In this document: positions 1 through 13,300 of the stretch, in pieces
Numbering within the stretch: the first letter of the stretch is position 1
Layout: each line of letters begins with the position of its first letter
Assembly (NCBI GenBank): GCA_022829145.1
Contig: CM040741.1
Coordinates: 37,184,534-37,248,533 of the forward strand
DNA: 64,000 nucleotides
Direction: 5' to 3'
Source: Albula goreensis
Taxonomy: Eukaryota > Chordata > Actinopteri > Albuliformes > Albulidae
Made by a program: the position numbers and the translations under genes
Notes under the pieces: model-generated
Told to the model about the DNA's origin: nothing
What the model saw: only the letters and a program-made list of their open reading frames with translations
The model's database searches: none

Positions 1-1925
1 TCAGGCTTACAAAAACTATTCTTGCCTTTTTAGTCAACTTCCATAGAAAAATTCTGATATCTCAGGGCACGAAACATGTGCATGACTTATTCAGATGTGC
101 TGTATTTCGCAAAAGCCATGAATGATATTTTTGTGTGTGTGTCTCTGTGTGTGTGCATCTGCACAGTATATTAAAGGAATCTGTGACTGTGGATTCACAT
201 TAGCTACAATGCTTGCTTGTTCATTTAAGCACACTATCTCACAAGTTTTCCAGTACCTGGCTGTATAAACAAGTAAACTAAGTGCACTGTTCTAGCTTGT
301 CATTCACTACATTCAGCAAAAATTGAGAGGCAGGATAAATGTTCGCTAAGTAACTGTTGAGTATATTAATTTGAATATTGATATACACTGTAAATAGTTT
401 CTAAAGTAAAGTACCATCGGTGTTATTTGCTAAACCTACCCATTTTGGGTGTTATTTTGATTTATAAAATGCTAACACCATATATTTTAACAAGTACTAT
501 ATGTATATAAGCCAAATGCAATACATATATACTTCATCTTGGAAGACTACTCTCAGAGCACATGTAGGTGGTGTATATGTAAGTTTAGAGAAGATATATC
601 ACCATTATTGCTCAGTTTCGAAATACATACAGATTGGATACCCTCTAAAATGTCACTGGTCAAATAATGGTTAGTTCATTAGGCACCAAACTTCACCCCG
701 CTTGCTCCATGGACTTTGCATCATTCAAGCTAAATTGGGAAGCTTGGGATGTCTTGCAGCTAAATCTGCTTTGATGTTTCATATGAGGAACAAAAAAAGA
801 CAGTGACACCCCAAATGAGAGAATTATGCAAATCTGAAAAATGTTAATGACATCCCAAGGGTCAATTCTGCTAGCTACTCAGCTCCTTACTTTAATCTGT
901 TTCTGTTTGAAAACAGCCTGTTATATGGTAGCAACCAAATTGCAATGCTTACAATGGTTAATAAACAGAGTTGTGCATTCAGTAACATTACTTATCCTCC
1001 GTCGTAATCAAACGTTACATAAACCCTTTCGTTCTTAAGTAATTGCTAAAACAACCACAGCCAAAGGCTGTATCTCAGAACTAAATTAAGCTGTCAAATG
1101 ACAAACAGGATCTATAATCACTAATGTTAGTTTTGCTACTGAAGAACACAAAGCACAAAACAGTGATGAACGAATTGCATAGCAACAATTTAATGATTGA
1201 ATATGAATGGTGTAGTTACAGCATACACAATGTAGATTAAACTACCACAACAGCAGAAGAGAAACCAAATGTATATGCACTGCATTCGACTATTAAACTA
1301 TGCAATGGTTCTCACACTAAATATGTAGTATTTTCATATGGATATAGTATGCACCATGGAGAAGACTCCTTTTTCTTCGCATGTAGTGACAGTGAGGTAA
1401 TTGAACATGATCTTTTATTGCATTTATTGATACTTTCAACTAGGGAATTTCTAAAGACACTGACAACCTCTGACATGCCTACACTAATAAATTGTCCAGG
1501 ATAGTACTTGGAGTGTTTACACTAAATAAACTTCCCAGGGTTTATTTATTGTTTTTTTTTTGTCCAGTAAAGTTTATTATGTTTATCCTGTCTCCACCGT
1601 TTGTGAAATGAGTGAGTGTCCATAATTACATTTGTTTTTATTTAAATGTACAATGGCTCTGGTTATTTGTATTAAACACATATTTAGCTAGCTAAACAAA
1701 TGCACTTTGTAAAATGCAAACATAAAATAATATAGCAATGTATTGAATTCATGTCCATTTAATAGGCTATAGGTCTATGTATCGATTTTAATGTTGATCG
1801 AAATAGTTCAAACATCAATTAAAAACATCTTAACTGGGATTTTTGTCATGAGGTTACAGCTCTGTCAATTTTGATTTCTTGTCGCAACGAGAAATGGTTC
1901 AAAAATTATGGCATGTCATATTTTG
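1..1925. other. unique A+T-rich intergenic or intronic DNA
   Basis: No coding frame with protein-like composition, RNA gene or transposon end was recognised. There is a short imperfect TG run near 133-155 and a small hairpin around 1525-1548 (AAATAAAC / GTTTATTT arms). Nothing else is supported. Confidence 0.6.
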
Positions 1926-1929
1926 GAAT

Positions 1930-2400
1930 GTTGTCTCACCTCTCAGGCTGTCGATAGCCAACTACCAGCTATCTCCCTAAATTGAATGGTAAGGTCATTG
2001 AGATTATTCTCCATGTCCACTCAAACTGTAGCCAGCAAACACATTAGATGTAACATGGCAAGGGAGGCTGTTGATAGCCAGCTATTATTATCATTCTTAA
2101 TCTCCAGTGAAAACACGGAAACTCAGAACATGAGTGACTGATGACAATCACAGAAAAAAATATGTTACTTCCACCTCACCTCTCAGACATCACACGTCAC
2201 ATCTGTCTGAGAGGTGAGGTGCCTTAGAGGTGAGCCTGCAGCTTGGCCCTTCTCAAATTTTGAGCACTCGTAATAATGCCCCTTAAGGATTATTTTGTAT
2301 CAAAATCACTGTGAGGGTGTGACTTTGGGTGACACCTCTCACCACAGTGACAGATGTCATAAAAACCTACCACCATTTTTTCAGCAAAATGGTGGAATGA
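1930..2400. repeat. short repeated motifs around a hairpin
   Basis: Two close versions of the motif ggctgtYgatagccaRcta occur near 1946 and 2067. CACCTCTCA-like words recur near 1938, 2172-2187 and 2332, and in inverted form at 2207-2233. The block surrounds a perfect 18-bp inverted repeat, annotated separately. This may be a degraded non-autonomous transposon, but no terminal repeats or target-site duplication were found, so the class is left open. Confidence 0.35.
2172..2221. repeat. perfect 18-bp inverted repeat (hairpin)
   Basis: The arm CACCTCACCTCTCAGACA (2172-2189) is exactly reverse-complemented at 2204-2221, with a 14-base loop. Seen directly in the sequence. It could be the core of a palindromic MITE or a structured RNA; no function is assigned. 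Confidence 0.85.
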
Positions 2401-2402
2401 TG

Positions 2403-2453
<51 letters not shown>
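2403..2453. repeat. (AAT)n microsatellite
   Basis: A run of AAT units with one interruption (ACT). The open frame reading it as polyasparagine is an artefact of the repeat. Confidence 0.95.
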
Positions 2454-2759
2454 TTGTATGACTACTACAACTACAAATAATAATTAGACAGAACAAATCA
2501 ATAAGGGTTTGGCCCCTTTGGGGGCTTGCAACCTAATTAAACACTCCACAGTTCAATATGGAAACTGTTGAGCATGAGGATAAAACTAAAGTAAATAGGT
2601 GCATATATTTCATTGAGTTATACCAAGTGTTCTTGAATAATGATTCAGCAAATTAAATGTAACAGAATACAAGTTTGGTTGTAATTAATACCATCAATCC
2701 TTTCCCTTCAAACCTCAGCGCTGCAGTAATCTCCATTCAGCGACCATATTTGAAAGTGT

Positions 2760-2965
2760 TCCTGTAAATTGTGATGACAGGTGACATATTGTTGGCTGCA
2801 TTTGCATGCAAATCTAGGTCATTTTCAAACGGTAGCACTTCTGAATGCGAATCAGCCATCAAAAGTGCAAAATTATTGGTTAGAGGAAATGCCTGCCAAA
2901 AAAGAATGGCTTTATCAAATACTCTGCTCCTCATACATCTCATTTTCTCTGCACGTTTACATTAA
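2760..2965. promoter_or_regulatory. possible enhancer with palindromic octamer
   Basis: The block contains the perfect 14-bp palindrome ATTTGCATGCAAAT at 2800-2813, which is two overlapping POU/octamer sites (ATTTGCAT and ATGCAAAT). An ATTGT SOX-type core lies about 13 bases upstream and a CAGGTG E-box at 2778-2783. Clustering of such sites in non-coding DNA is typical of vertebrate developmental enhancers. The motifs are seen; enhancer activity is inferred. Cross-species conservation could not be tested. Confidence 0.3.
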
Positions 2966-3928
2966 TTACACACGCATCAACATGGAATAGGGGACATTCT
3001 TGTGTAGGCGGTTAACACAGTGGTGAAGAAAAGATTTCTTTGTAAACAGCTGCAGTTGCTAGGTTTTTAAACATGTTTGATATGCACACTTGGACCGTTA
3101 CATTTCCACATGAACTCATACTATTCTCCTTGGACAATGGCTTCGGCCAAGCAAATAAATATAAATAACAGCCTTCCATCAGTCGTTTGCTGTTCCACTT
3201 CCCCCGTTCTCTCAATCTGCGCACGTCGCTGGACTGTTAAAACATAACCCAGGGGCTCCTGTGTTTTTTTCCATTCAATACTTTTCCCGTCCGAGGGATT
3301 CACTGTCAAACAACAAGAAAAATAATATGGGAGGCACACACATTAATGCCAGCCATCATAAAAGTTGAATTTCACACTACCTAACTTCACGAAATGAGAA
3401 GCTATCAATTTCAGATGAGCAGGAAGTTAATTTAAGGACTCCACCGGGAGGCTACAGCTACAGGGGTGGGGGGGGGTATACAGCACATCCTATTTTGGGT
3501 TATTTTGATTCACATCAGAATCACAACATCAAATCAATTAAAAGCTTGAATATGTATAGTTAAAGTTAACCTTCCAGGTTCCTGAAGGATCAGAACTTGC
3601 AAGGACGCTACTCAGATTTTAATTGGGATATTACTGCACACTCTAAAATTTGGACCAAAATGTTGCCATCAGCATAGAGAGAAGCTAACAGTCCCTGTGC
3701 AGTAAGTGCGCATGTTTCAGTTTACTTAATATAGACAGACACTTCATTGCGCTTGCTAATGTGTGTAGTTTCCCACCCATTTGGTAATGCTTAGTAAATC
3801 TGACCCAAGAGTATTTCCTCCGGTGATAAAAATGTGTTATGAGAAAAGATTTTAATACCTCCCAGCCAAAATGACATGTCTGTCAGTATATTAGGGTTCC
3901 CTTGAAAGACAGCAGTGAAAGTAAAGCT
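2966..3928. other. unique non-coding DNA
   Basis: There is no gene. The 3040-3340 part is of mixed composition with several TAAT/ATAAA-like and E-box (CAGCTG at 3049) words and could be conserved non-coding sequence, but this is only an impression. A G-run occurs at about 3463-3475. Confidence 0.45.
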
Positions 3929-3936
3929 GTAATTTC

Positions 3937-4668
3937 GAGGGATGGGACAATAAATTGGAATTGGGTAAATCACAATCCAAAAATATTACTTATCCATTTT
4001 GTAAGTCAGAAAATGATATCACGATAATTGCTACTTTGTATTGTACCCTAGTACTTAACCACAAACAAGATGATCTGGGATGATCTTACAACCACCAAAC
4101 AGAGGAAGCACAAACTTCACCTTTAAATCTATTATTAATTTCAACCTGTTCCCGTTAATCTGCCTAGATTAACAATAAAACAAACGATTTGCAGAATGAT
4201 CAACACCAATCATGTAAGCAGAGTGAATGATTACCAATGTCATTTTGTGATAGTATTATTTCTCTTAACTCAACTGTGTAGCATCTGTGTTATAGCAGAG
4301 GTCTCTGCAAGCTTATTATTTTCAGGGCAATTTTATCTTTGTCGATAGTTGAGAGATACTGGTTCCCATCCACTGGATCAGCCTAAATGTAGACAACTAT
4401 TATTGACTGTTTATTTTACTTGTAATTTTTGCTGAATTTACAGCCATTCCCCAACATATGTCCGAGTTCCGTTCTGACCAACCAGTTGTATCTCAAAATG
4501 GACGTAATTCGGTTGTATGTTAGCATGGCACATAGAAGTATCAATTCAATGTGTATCAATTCTGAATATTCATACTTTGTCACTGAACTGTTATTAGGCT
4601 CTAGCGAATCGTGGTGATATTGAATTGTATATCAAACCGAATCGTGAGATAATATTGTCCCATCCCTA
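3937..4668. mobile_element. hAT-type non-autonomous DNA transposon (MITE)
   Basis: The left end GAGGGATGGGACAATA (3937 on) and the reverse complement of the right end, TAGGGATGGGACAATA, match at 15 of 16 positions. The element is flanked by the identical 8-bp sequence GTAATTTC at 3929-3936 and 4669-4676. Eight-bp target duplications and short inverted termini are the hallmark of hAT elements. The 732-bp interior has no transposase-like frame, so it would have depended on an enzyme supplied in trans. Assignment to hAT is inferred from the flanks and termini. Confidence 0.75.
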
Positions 4669-4676
4669 GTAATTTC

Positions 4677-7532
4677 TAAACTGAATTTGATGAGAGAACA
4701 ATGTTTTGAACAGGTGGGTGGGTACACAGAGCAATGGAAATGATTTTGATACAAATGTCAAGATCTGAATCTCTCCCTCAGACAACCCAAGTCCCCAGAT
4801 ACCACTATACCGCAGCTATTGAATGCTTAATTCTCTGCCCAAACACGTTGTCATGAACACCTCCTAGCAGTGCCAATAAAGACATATCCACCAAAAGAAA
4901 AACTGCTCAAGAGGTCAACCTTAATAGTTTGTGAACACTGAAGAGATGGCATCATTGGCATGAAATTGCAAATTTATCACTAAATTCTTTTCAATAAGTT
5001 GGAAAAGTTCAACACCAGACCAAAATGAGGACAAGAAAAAAGAGAAGGTAGAAGACACAATAACACAGGAACTCACACACACCCACACACACATGCTCGC
5101 ACGCATGCACGCACGCACGTATGCATGTAGGCACAGGTTTACATTGTGCTAGAATCGCTGTCATGTCTATGGACATCACGGCATCCCTCTACCCTGTTTT
5201 TTGAATGTAAACAGTACAGCATATGACTACGACTATTGCCAACAGCTGAGGAGAAAGGAAAACACAGAATGCCCAAGACAATCTCCTTCCAGCACGCAAG
5301 CCTGCCAAACTGACATGTCGTCGTTATGACAAAATGAATATTCTTTCTCTCTTCTTTCACACAGATGCTATGATAAGAGTGCTGACTCTTGTATGAAAGA
5401 AATATGGGTTGAAGTCAATCAAACAATCAGAGTCCCTTCCCGCTGCCTGTGCCAGTCCTCAGAACCTGCCATAAAGCTCCCTGCTATTCCTTTACAGCGG
5501 AGTTGCACACCAAACAGCAGGTGGCATCGTGCGCTTTAACAAAAATCCATTCGTTTGAAGCTATGTGTTTACATGGGAGTTGATTGTGCCGGGTCATCTT
5601 GGTCATTCATAAATACTGCTTTTTTAATATGTGAGCTGTGTTGTCCAGCCATCTCTGCGGTACTGGTTACATGAAAACTTGTAAGTTTCAAACCAGGTCA
5701 GGCATACAGGGAGACAGTGAAAAGTAAAAGAAGGAAGGGGAAAGGAAGTGAGAGTAAACAGTCTCTGAGATGGGTTAAAAGCTACAAATCCACTGTAGCT
5801 GCTTTCCTGATTTCTTAATGCAATGTAGACATTTCAGAGCGAAACTCTTATCTCAGACATGCAAGGGGTGAACATTAAGACAGAGGAAATAATTAGGATT
5901 GGCATAAAGTAAGGCAAAAATGAATGTCTGCTGGCCGAACCTTACAGTTTTAATGACTATATCGCCTCGCTTAGCTACAGCAACACTAAGCGCTGAACGA
6001 TACTCATTAAAAAATAAGCTAACAATTCATGAGACATTCAAACCCTGGCCAATTTTCAAACACTCTTCTCACAGGGGAGGAAATAATGATAACAGGATTT
6101 TGTCCGGGGAGTCAATTTTGCAGGAGCTTGAGGTAAATTAGGTAGTGTAGGCGACCAAAAAGGGTACTAGGGAAGATGTTTTACGCCGTCCATTCTATCT
6201 AAAAGCAGATAGAATGGGAAAAAATAGCTGGGCTACAGTTCTCCTCCTGCCACACTCCACCCACACTTTCAGCCACCCAGCACTCTGGCTAATTCTGCTC
6301 AGATTTCCCGCTGCATCTGTCTTTCTGTAGTCTCAGAACCTACAGATCTCAAGACACTTCCCTTTCCACCTAACAGTTACTGTAGCAGCGATTTTCGCAG
6401 CAGAGACTTAGACTCGGACATTGATCAGAATCCTGAGACTCGAAGGGCAGTTTGATTGGTTGACTTTTCCCATGGGGCGCTAGCCTTCATCTTAGACCAC
6501 CTCATCCCTCACCCCACCCCCACCACCCCATACATACAATTTTTGGGTTATGTGCTAAAATGTGGTTGGATTTGTTGCTCTAGACTTATTTCACAAAAGC
6601 AGACGACAATTTTTACTCTTGTCAAAATGCATTTCAGGGTATTTTGTCACACAAAATTTCCAAAAAAATATGTTTCCATTTTAGGCATATCTCAAACCTG
6701 CCATCCCTCAAAACTGGCATATGTATTGCTCATATGCAGGAGAGGAGCAAGTGAATGATAAGTACATGTTGAACTAAATTAGGCCCTTTTCTTTGTTCAA
6801 ATGTGTCATTAGTAACAGCTATATGTATCATGACACAGAAAGTGAGAGCTGTAATATTGAATATTTATACTTATGATTCAGACTCCATTCCAGTTAATGA
6901 TTTTTTATTCACTCTCTTTTTCATTTTTACCTAATAAGGACCAATTCTCATATAACATAAGAGCATGGCTACATGTGACATACAGAAACCAAGATATTGC
7001 TGTTGAAACAGAGAGGTACAGAGAATGAAAATGATTCTTGAGCTCCTAATTTCTCATAATATAAGCTGCATTCATATATTTTGTCAGATGTTTTGGTGAA
7101 ATTAAAACACACAAAATATGCTTAAAACCCGCACTGCTTTTACTGGGCTTACAATTGAGAGGTATAAGACTGCCAAGTGAGGCTCGTCTTCCTGCGAAAC
7201 AACATTCAGCCGTTGGATGACACTGAAAGATGCCCAACGGGTTGACAGACTGGTGACGGCTGCAAATGACTTCAGCTGTACAAAGACCCAAACAAAACAT
7301 CCATTCCTTGATCCATTTAAAAGTGTATAAAGTGACACTATGATATATAAAGGGTTCCATAATAAACACTCTGTTCATAGAACACATTTTTTATGTAGTG
7401 GTGAAGAATCACTGTCCTCATTTTGCCCAAGGCTACAATCAGTCAACAGGCACAAAACATGCATGGAAAATGATGAGAAAAAAATGCAGTCGCATCTCCT
7501 TGCAGACATACACACACTACACACGGACACGC

Positions 7533-7540
<8 letters not shown>
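4677..7540. other. unique non-coding DNA with minor simple repeats
   Basis: An impure CA/CG-rich purine-pyrimidine tract lies at about 5075-5130, followed by mixed sequence without recognisable genes. A pyrimidine-rich stretch occupies about 6236-6330 and a C-rich run 6508-6530. The 7046-7387 minus frame is open and cysteine-containing but resembles no family recognised here. The small perfect hairpin at 6190-6217 is listed separately. Confidence 0.5.
6190..6217. repeat. perfect 11-bp hairpin
   Basis: The arm CCATTCTATCT is exactly complemented by AGATAGAATGG with a 6-base loop. In a vertebrate genome this is not evidence of a terminator. It is recorded as a local inverted repeat only. Confidence 0.75.

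Positions 7541-7579
<39 letters not shown>
7541..7579. repeat. (CA)n microsatellite
   Basis: A pure CA run, with impure CA upstream from about 7508. Open frames across it encode poly(His-Thr) or poly(Cys-Val) on either strand and are not genes. Confidence 0.95.
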
Positions 7580-7580
<1 letters not shown>

Positions 7581-10263
7581 TGTACATTCAGTCTTTTTTC
7601 TGTAGGAATGAATCAGCCTTTTTCATTTAGAAGTTTTATTCAAATGCAGCATGAACAGTAGAACTTTTTAATGCAATACTTCCTGTACAGTCTCATTTTC
7701 TCAATGTGAAATGCTACAGTCGACAGTTTTCTACTGAATCACCCTTTATGTAGCTGCCAGTATTGACTCAGTTGACTACGTGCATGCAATCTTCTCTCTG
7801 TACCTACCACATTCTCTGTTCTCTCCCTCATTCGGCAATTTAATGTGCTGCAGTGATTGAGGAGGTCCTTGTATTCTGTGCTGATAAAATTAGGATGAGG
7901 ACACTTTCGCCTAACAAACTGAAAGCAGTAGACAATGGTGATTAGTTCACATCACTGTCTCTGCTTTAGGCGTTTTTTAAAATCATTTAGTTCGATAGTC
8001 ATGAGATGGCTCTTTCGCTGCGTGTTTGAGATTTATGCTCATAAACTTTAGAAAGCTTCTGAGTCGCATTAGCTTGATAAAAGCGCTATCACTGTTTGGC
8101 AGCTGGCCCATAGGCTACATTGCCCCTCTCATGGCACAGGCTCACAAAAAGGCCGGCAATAAGGAGCCTGCGGTTCTAGTTCTCTCTACCAAAGCTACTT
8201 TCAAAGCTATAATAGAGAGAAATAAGGAGAAACCATACAATATGTGTGATAGTTTCATAGATCATAAAATGATGAAATAATCATCCTTATCATATTGCTT
8301 TTGTGAAAAATATAGCATTGTGGTATGATGTCTCTTTTTTCACAATTAGAGGCGAAGTTACTAAAGCGCTCCCAAGGTTTTCTTGAGACGTCACCTACAG
8401 AAAGCATACTAGTAGGACAGTGTCATTTATTTTTTCCAGCTTTCAAAAGCTGGCCATTCATTACAGCTCAGATATAATGCAGTAATATAAAATAACAGCT
8501 CTTTCTTAATGTCCATGCATACAATATATCTGTCATACAGCAAAAGCAAAAAGGGCCAGTGTGTACCTACTACCTTCCAATAAACCTTGTGGTCTGTGAG
8601 TCTGGAGTAACTTTTATTTTATTCAGCATTTCCTGCAGACTATTAATAAAAGTCACATGTGACATGTCCCGCAGGATGCGGTGGCGGAGAAATGCTCTCT
8701 GATAATGGAGGGGTATCCATCATGTTAGCACTGATTAGACGCTGCCAGCCAGTCCCTCCAATCCATGAGGGCCCAAGCAGTGAAAGGGGCTGGGGTGGGG
8801 CAGTACTACGTGTGTGTTTGTGCGTGCTCAAATACAAATGAGGAAGGGGGGGGGACCAGGTAAAATATGGACCAGGTAAAATAAGAGCAACAATAGCACA
8901 TTAACTGGGATCTACATGGCCTCTGTGGTTTTTGCTCCCCAGTGGTACATGATAGGGCGGAATTACTCAAGAGTGTTACATTGCTTTCCTTTTACACTTC
9001 GGATTAAAAATTGATAATTTTTTTTCCAAGGGGAAAAAAATTCTGATTTAAAAATGACTTTACATTTTTCTTATACTTTCAACAGCTTCTCTGTAAAAAA
9101 AAAACATCATATTCTTCTAACTAGCATTATCACACTCACAGCCTTACATTTTTGTAAAGCTATAAGCGTATACATTACTGCTGTAGATATTAATTACTGC
9201 TCAAATCTGAATCCAATCTACAGTCTAATCGATGACATTTAGAAAATGTCATAAGGCGTCATTAATGGTAAAAAGCACTAAGATACTCAAAAAAACCCTG
9301 AATCCAGTCAAGTCATTGACCCGTTCAAAACTGTGAAAACCCCATAGGGTAGCTTTAATGCTAGAAAATCTCACTGCTGTCTTGCATTTTAGCATTTGAC
9401 TTTTATACGATTTGAGCTGTGCAAGGCACACCAGACCTGATTTATTTCCTTCACCAACTTAAAATTCAAATAAGCAGTGAGGAAAAAAAAAGTGAATTCC
9501 GTAAGCCATCACCAAAGGCTTTCCCAGAGGATGGTGGCAAAACGATCTGCTTTCAGGCATGCCATGAATAAAGAAGGAACGCCCAGGCCATCTTGAAGGC
9601 TAGTTGCCTGCCCCAGAAGCAGAGAGCTGTTTCCCACCCAGTGCCTCGACAGTGAGTCCATGGAAATGAATGTAATCACCGTGCTTTGTTCTCCCCAGCG
9701 GTATCCGTTATTATTATTATTACCTTATTCCCACAATGTTTCTGGGTCCAGGATCAGAATCTCATTTGGTAGCACTTTAGGTTTGCGCTGGGGCTCCTGC
9801 TCAGGCTTCTGCAATGCTAACTGAGTGCGGTTTGCAAGCCCCATCACAAGGCCTCCGAGCCTGTTAGGATGCAATAGCAGATGTGGAGGGCACCAGAGCA
9901 GAGAGCGGGCAAGGAATCAAACACATCGTAATGATAGAACTACAGGATCAGGTCTCCAGAGCTGCAATAATGCTCTACACTGTGCTCTATCAAAACACTC
10001 ATACTCAGTAATATAACCATCTGAAGTGTATAAAATGCAAGCTACACAAGATGGTCTGGATGACTTTTATGTTCGTTAAATAACACAGTGAATTATTAAT
10101 TAAGGTGATGCAGATAGAACAGTGAATCAAGATGGCAATTACAATAATGGCCTCAAACCTCCATAATAATTGACCTAGAGATGAGTCTGTCCACAAATCT
10201 AATTATACAAAAGTATATAAAACTTTCAACTTTCAATCGACATGAGTTCTTAATGGTGAGCAC

Positions 10264-10266
<3 letters not shown>
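7580..10266. other. unique non-coding DNA, possible conserved blocks
   Basis: No gene was recognised. About 8640-8800 and 9500-9930 are of more balanced composition than their surroundings and free of simple repeats, which is how conserved non-coding elements often look. This cannot be shown without alignment. A short ATT run lies at 9711-9721. Confidence 0.4.
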
Positions 10267-10353
<87 letters not shown>

Positions 10354-10385
10354 CATGCACGCACGCACACACACACACACACACA
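10267..10385. repeat. long (CA)n microsatellite
   Basis: About 85 bases of pure CA (10267-10351) are followed by a short ATGCATGCACGCACGC interruption and a further CA run. Alternating purine-pyrimidine DNA of this length can adopt Z-form and is highly length-variable between individuals. The long frames over it on both strands are artefacts. Confidence 0.97.
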
Positions 10386-13300
10386 GTTACCTCTGCTTCA
10401 CACAAAAGATGGTAGACAAAACTGAAGTTGTTCTTAAAACAATAATAAAATCGAAAATTACAGCACACTGTTTGGGGTGTATTTTTCCATTATGGATTTT
10501 CCGCTTTAGGCCATGAGATTCCTGTCAGCAGAAAAAAGTAGTCCATTTGAGAACCACAGCTTATACTGAGAAGATTATAGGAAGTGAAAGGATAGCGGTA
10601 TTTATTTATCAGAAAGCCTCAATGCTTTTGGTCTGCATTCCAATAGTCTTAAAATCATGAAGGTTATACTGAAGTGCATGTGACTGAATAAGAGGCTGAG
10701 AAGGACTACAACTTCAGTATTTCAAAAGGCAGTGCTTTGAAAACACAAATAGGCTATTTTGCATTTATGAAACAGATGGAAATGTTTAAAGCTCAGTAAA
10801 CATGATTATACAACAGTTAGTTCTGACCCTGCATTGTGATTGGCTGAAAGACATTCCAATGAGTGACATTATCAAATGATAACCAATGCCTAATATAGCA
10901 AAACCTCACTGAAAGTACCATTCACCTTCATTTACATTCTTTTGATTCATTCCATCAGCTATCATAAACTCTTAACCATTTCAAGCACTTCTTGTTCAAT
11001 CAGCACTATACTATACAGGGGAAATTGACATCGAATGGCCATGAAATTGAATCTTTTTATGTTATTCTCCAGCTGAAGCATGGCAAGACAGATGATTTGT
11101 CTTTGCCTAAACAGGAGCCCAGCTACAACCATCATCTCACAAACTCATAAAACAGATATGTATGACCAGGACAATAAGAAGGCAAGTTGTCTAGCTAAGT
11201 GAAAGTTAACATGATATCCTGCACTGGCATTCCTCTGTCTTCAACTAATTTCTGTTCACCTTATTGTGTATAAGTAGTATCAACTGCACAGCTGTTTCCA
11301 TATTTATCTACATGTAAACTGTGTACAAATGAATACAATGTGGTCTAGGCATAATTTCCACATATGTAGGCTACAATAAAGATGTTTAACAGTGTAGCTA
11401 ATGTTACCTGTTACCATTAATTCACTTTTTTCACATATACTAAGATGACAGACACTGCTGAGTTAACAATGGAAAAATTGTATTTTTTTTTAACGGTTTT
11501 GTTTTAATGATTTATCCAGTCAGATAGCTACATTGCTAAGAGGTTACTATCTGAATTCCATTTCATTAGCATTTCATTGACTATACTCTATGGGTGTGCA
11601 CATACGCAATTGAAATAATCTGATTTGAAAAAATGAAACAGTAATGTAATGTAAGTTTGGAATTATTTCTTTGGCCCACCTCAGGACTCTGCCTTGAGGC
11701 TTCATCACATCACCCTGTATTGGTTTAATCCTTAAACACTGTATGCAGACAAATGTCTTTTCATAGTCATTTTGAATGTTATAAGTAACGTAACACAGAT
11801 TCAGTCTAATATAGTTTTTTTAACTCAGCACATTCAATTTTCAAAAAGTTGTGTCCTGTCTGATATTTCCTTTGGCATTTTCATTATTGTATCTGCGGTC
11901 ACACTTACAGCAGTGTGAAACCTATGAAGTCTCTGTAAGAAGTAGATGGTATTTCAGATAAATCATCTTAGTGCCTCTGGTCAGAAAACTAAGAATGATG
12001 CAGTTATGCTGAGCTTAACACAAGTTTCCTCCATTGGTAACTGCATTATGAATAATAGGACACTGCAGTCCTAAAGATGCAGATTTGCAATATCTGGCCA
12101 GTGGTATTATTCTAATGAAATCACATCACTATATATTAAACCATAAAGGGAAACCCCACATACTGTATATACAACTGTAAAGAGACATCCATATGGGAAA
12201 TATAAGGGCCAGAAACTCCATCAGGGTTTGTTCTTTGGTGATTACATCTTAAACTACATTAAGGAATTAATAAAACAAGGTCTGACCATTTAGAAAAATA
12301 AATAAATCTACGATAAGGTGTGTGTAAAGACGCACACACACAAACACTATATACAGTATATAGTGTGTGTTGTCCTCAACATAGAGCCAAATCATCTTCT
12401 CAGGGTCCTTCAGGGAGAACATTTTATCACCAAATTAGGCTGCTTTCATTTACATTCACAACATGGTGATATATCTGATTCAATTAATTTCCTTTGCAAT
12501 TGCAAATAAATGAAATGTTTGCAGCTTGTTTTACCAGTCATTAAGCCATTACTGTGTGGACAACAACAGTGCTTTCACACACACTGACTGACATCATATA
12601 TGTTTAACAAATATCCTTGCGAAATTTTATCCCAGGGGGGACATTTGACTAACCAGTCCTTTGAATCCATATTGTACTTTTAGTGTCTGTTTATTTTCTT
12701 TCAGTAATATGGTAATCTGTAATGTTTTAATACTAATGCATTTGATATAATTTGCCTCATGTATATTACATGTGACATATATTACTGAATATAACAAGAT
12801 CATTTGACATATTAAACGTTTTTGCATTTAAATTCTGCAATGTATTCATTTATTAATAAAGCAAATACCTTGCGCCCCAGACATATCCACAGAGCCCCTT
12901 CAAGATTAAAAATATGCTTTTTTCTACCAGAAATCTTAGTACTGTAAGTGTTAGCTTCAGCACACTATCACATGCTGACAGGAGCCTTACCTTATAAAGC
13001 AGACATTTAATTAGCGACTGCTCCGCACCATCCAGTTGGGCTGCCACATTCACGCCTCTGGCTCAGACGCAGTCACCAGAGCTCAGTTCAGTCTCACATT
13101 ACGGCGATGCGGCAAGCCAGGGCAGTGCGATAAAAATGACATACGGCTACAAAAAAGATAAATAGTTTGGGCAGATGTGTGTCTCTTCCCCATACTTTAT
13201 TTATTCCAGAGCCACACTTTCTCCCCAGTGTTTCACTGACAGGCAAACTTAATCAGACTGTGAATAAATCTTCAGACACTTTTCAACAGAGTGGATGCCC

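Noticed and set aside
7046-7387. 113-codon cysteine-containing minus frame
   Set aside because: Not recognisable and overlapping frames are similarly open; no splice or start support strong enough to call it.
7340-7661. Overlapping open frames of 70-96 codons on both strands
   Set aside because: They exist only because the (CA)n tract has no stops in several frames; the translations are His-Thr or Cys-Val runs.
10153-10516. Open frames of 72-111 codons
   Set aside because: Same artefact over the longer CA array.
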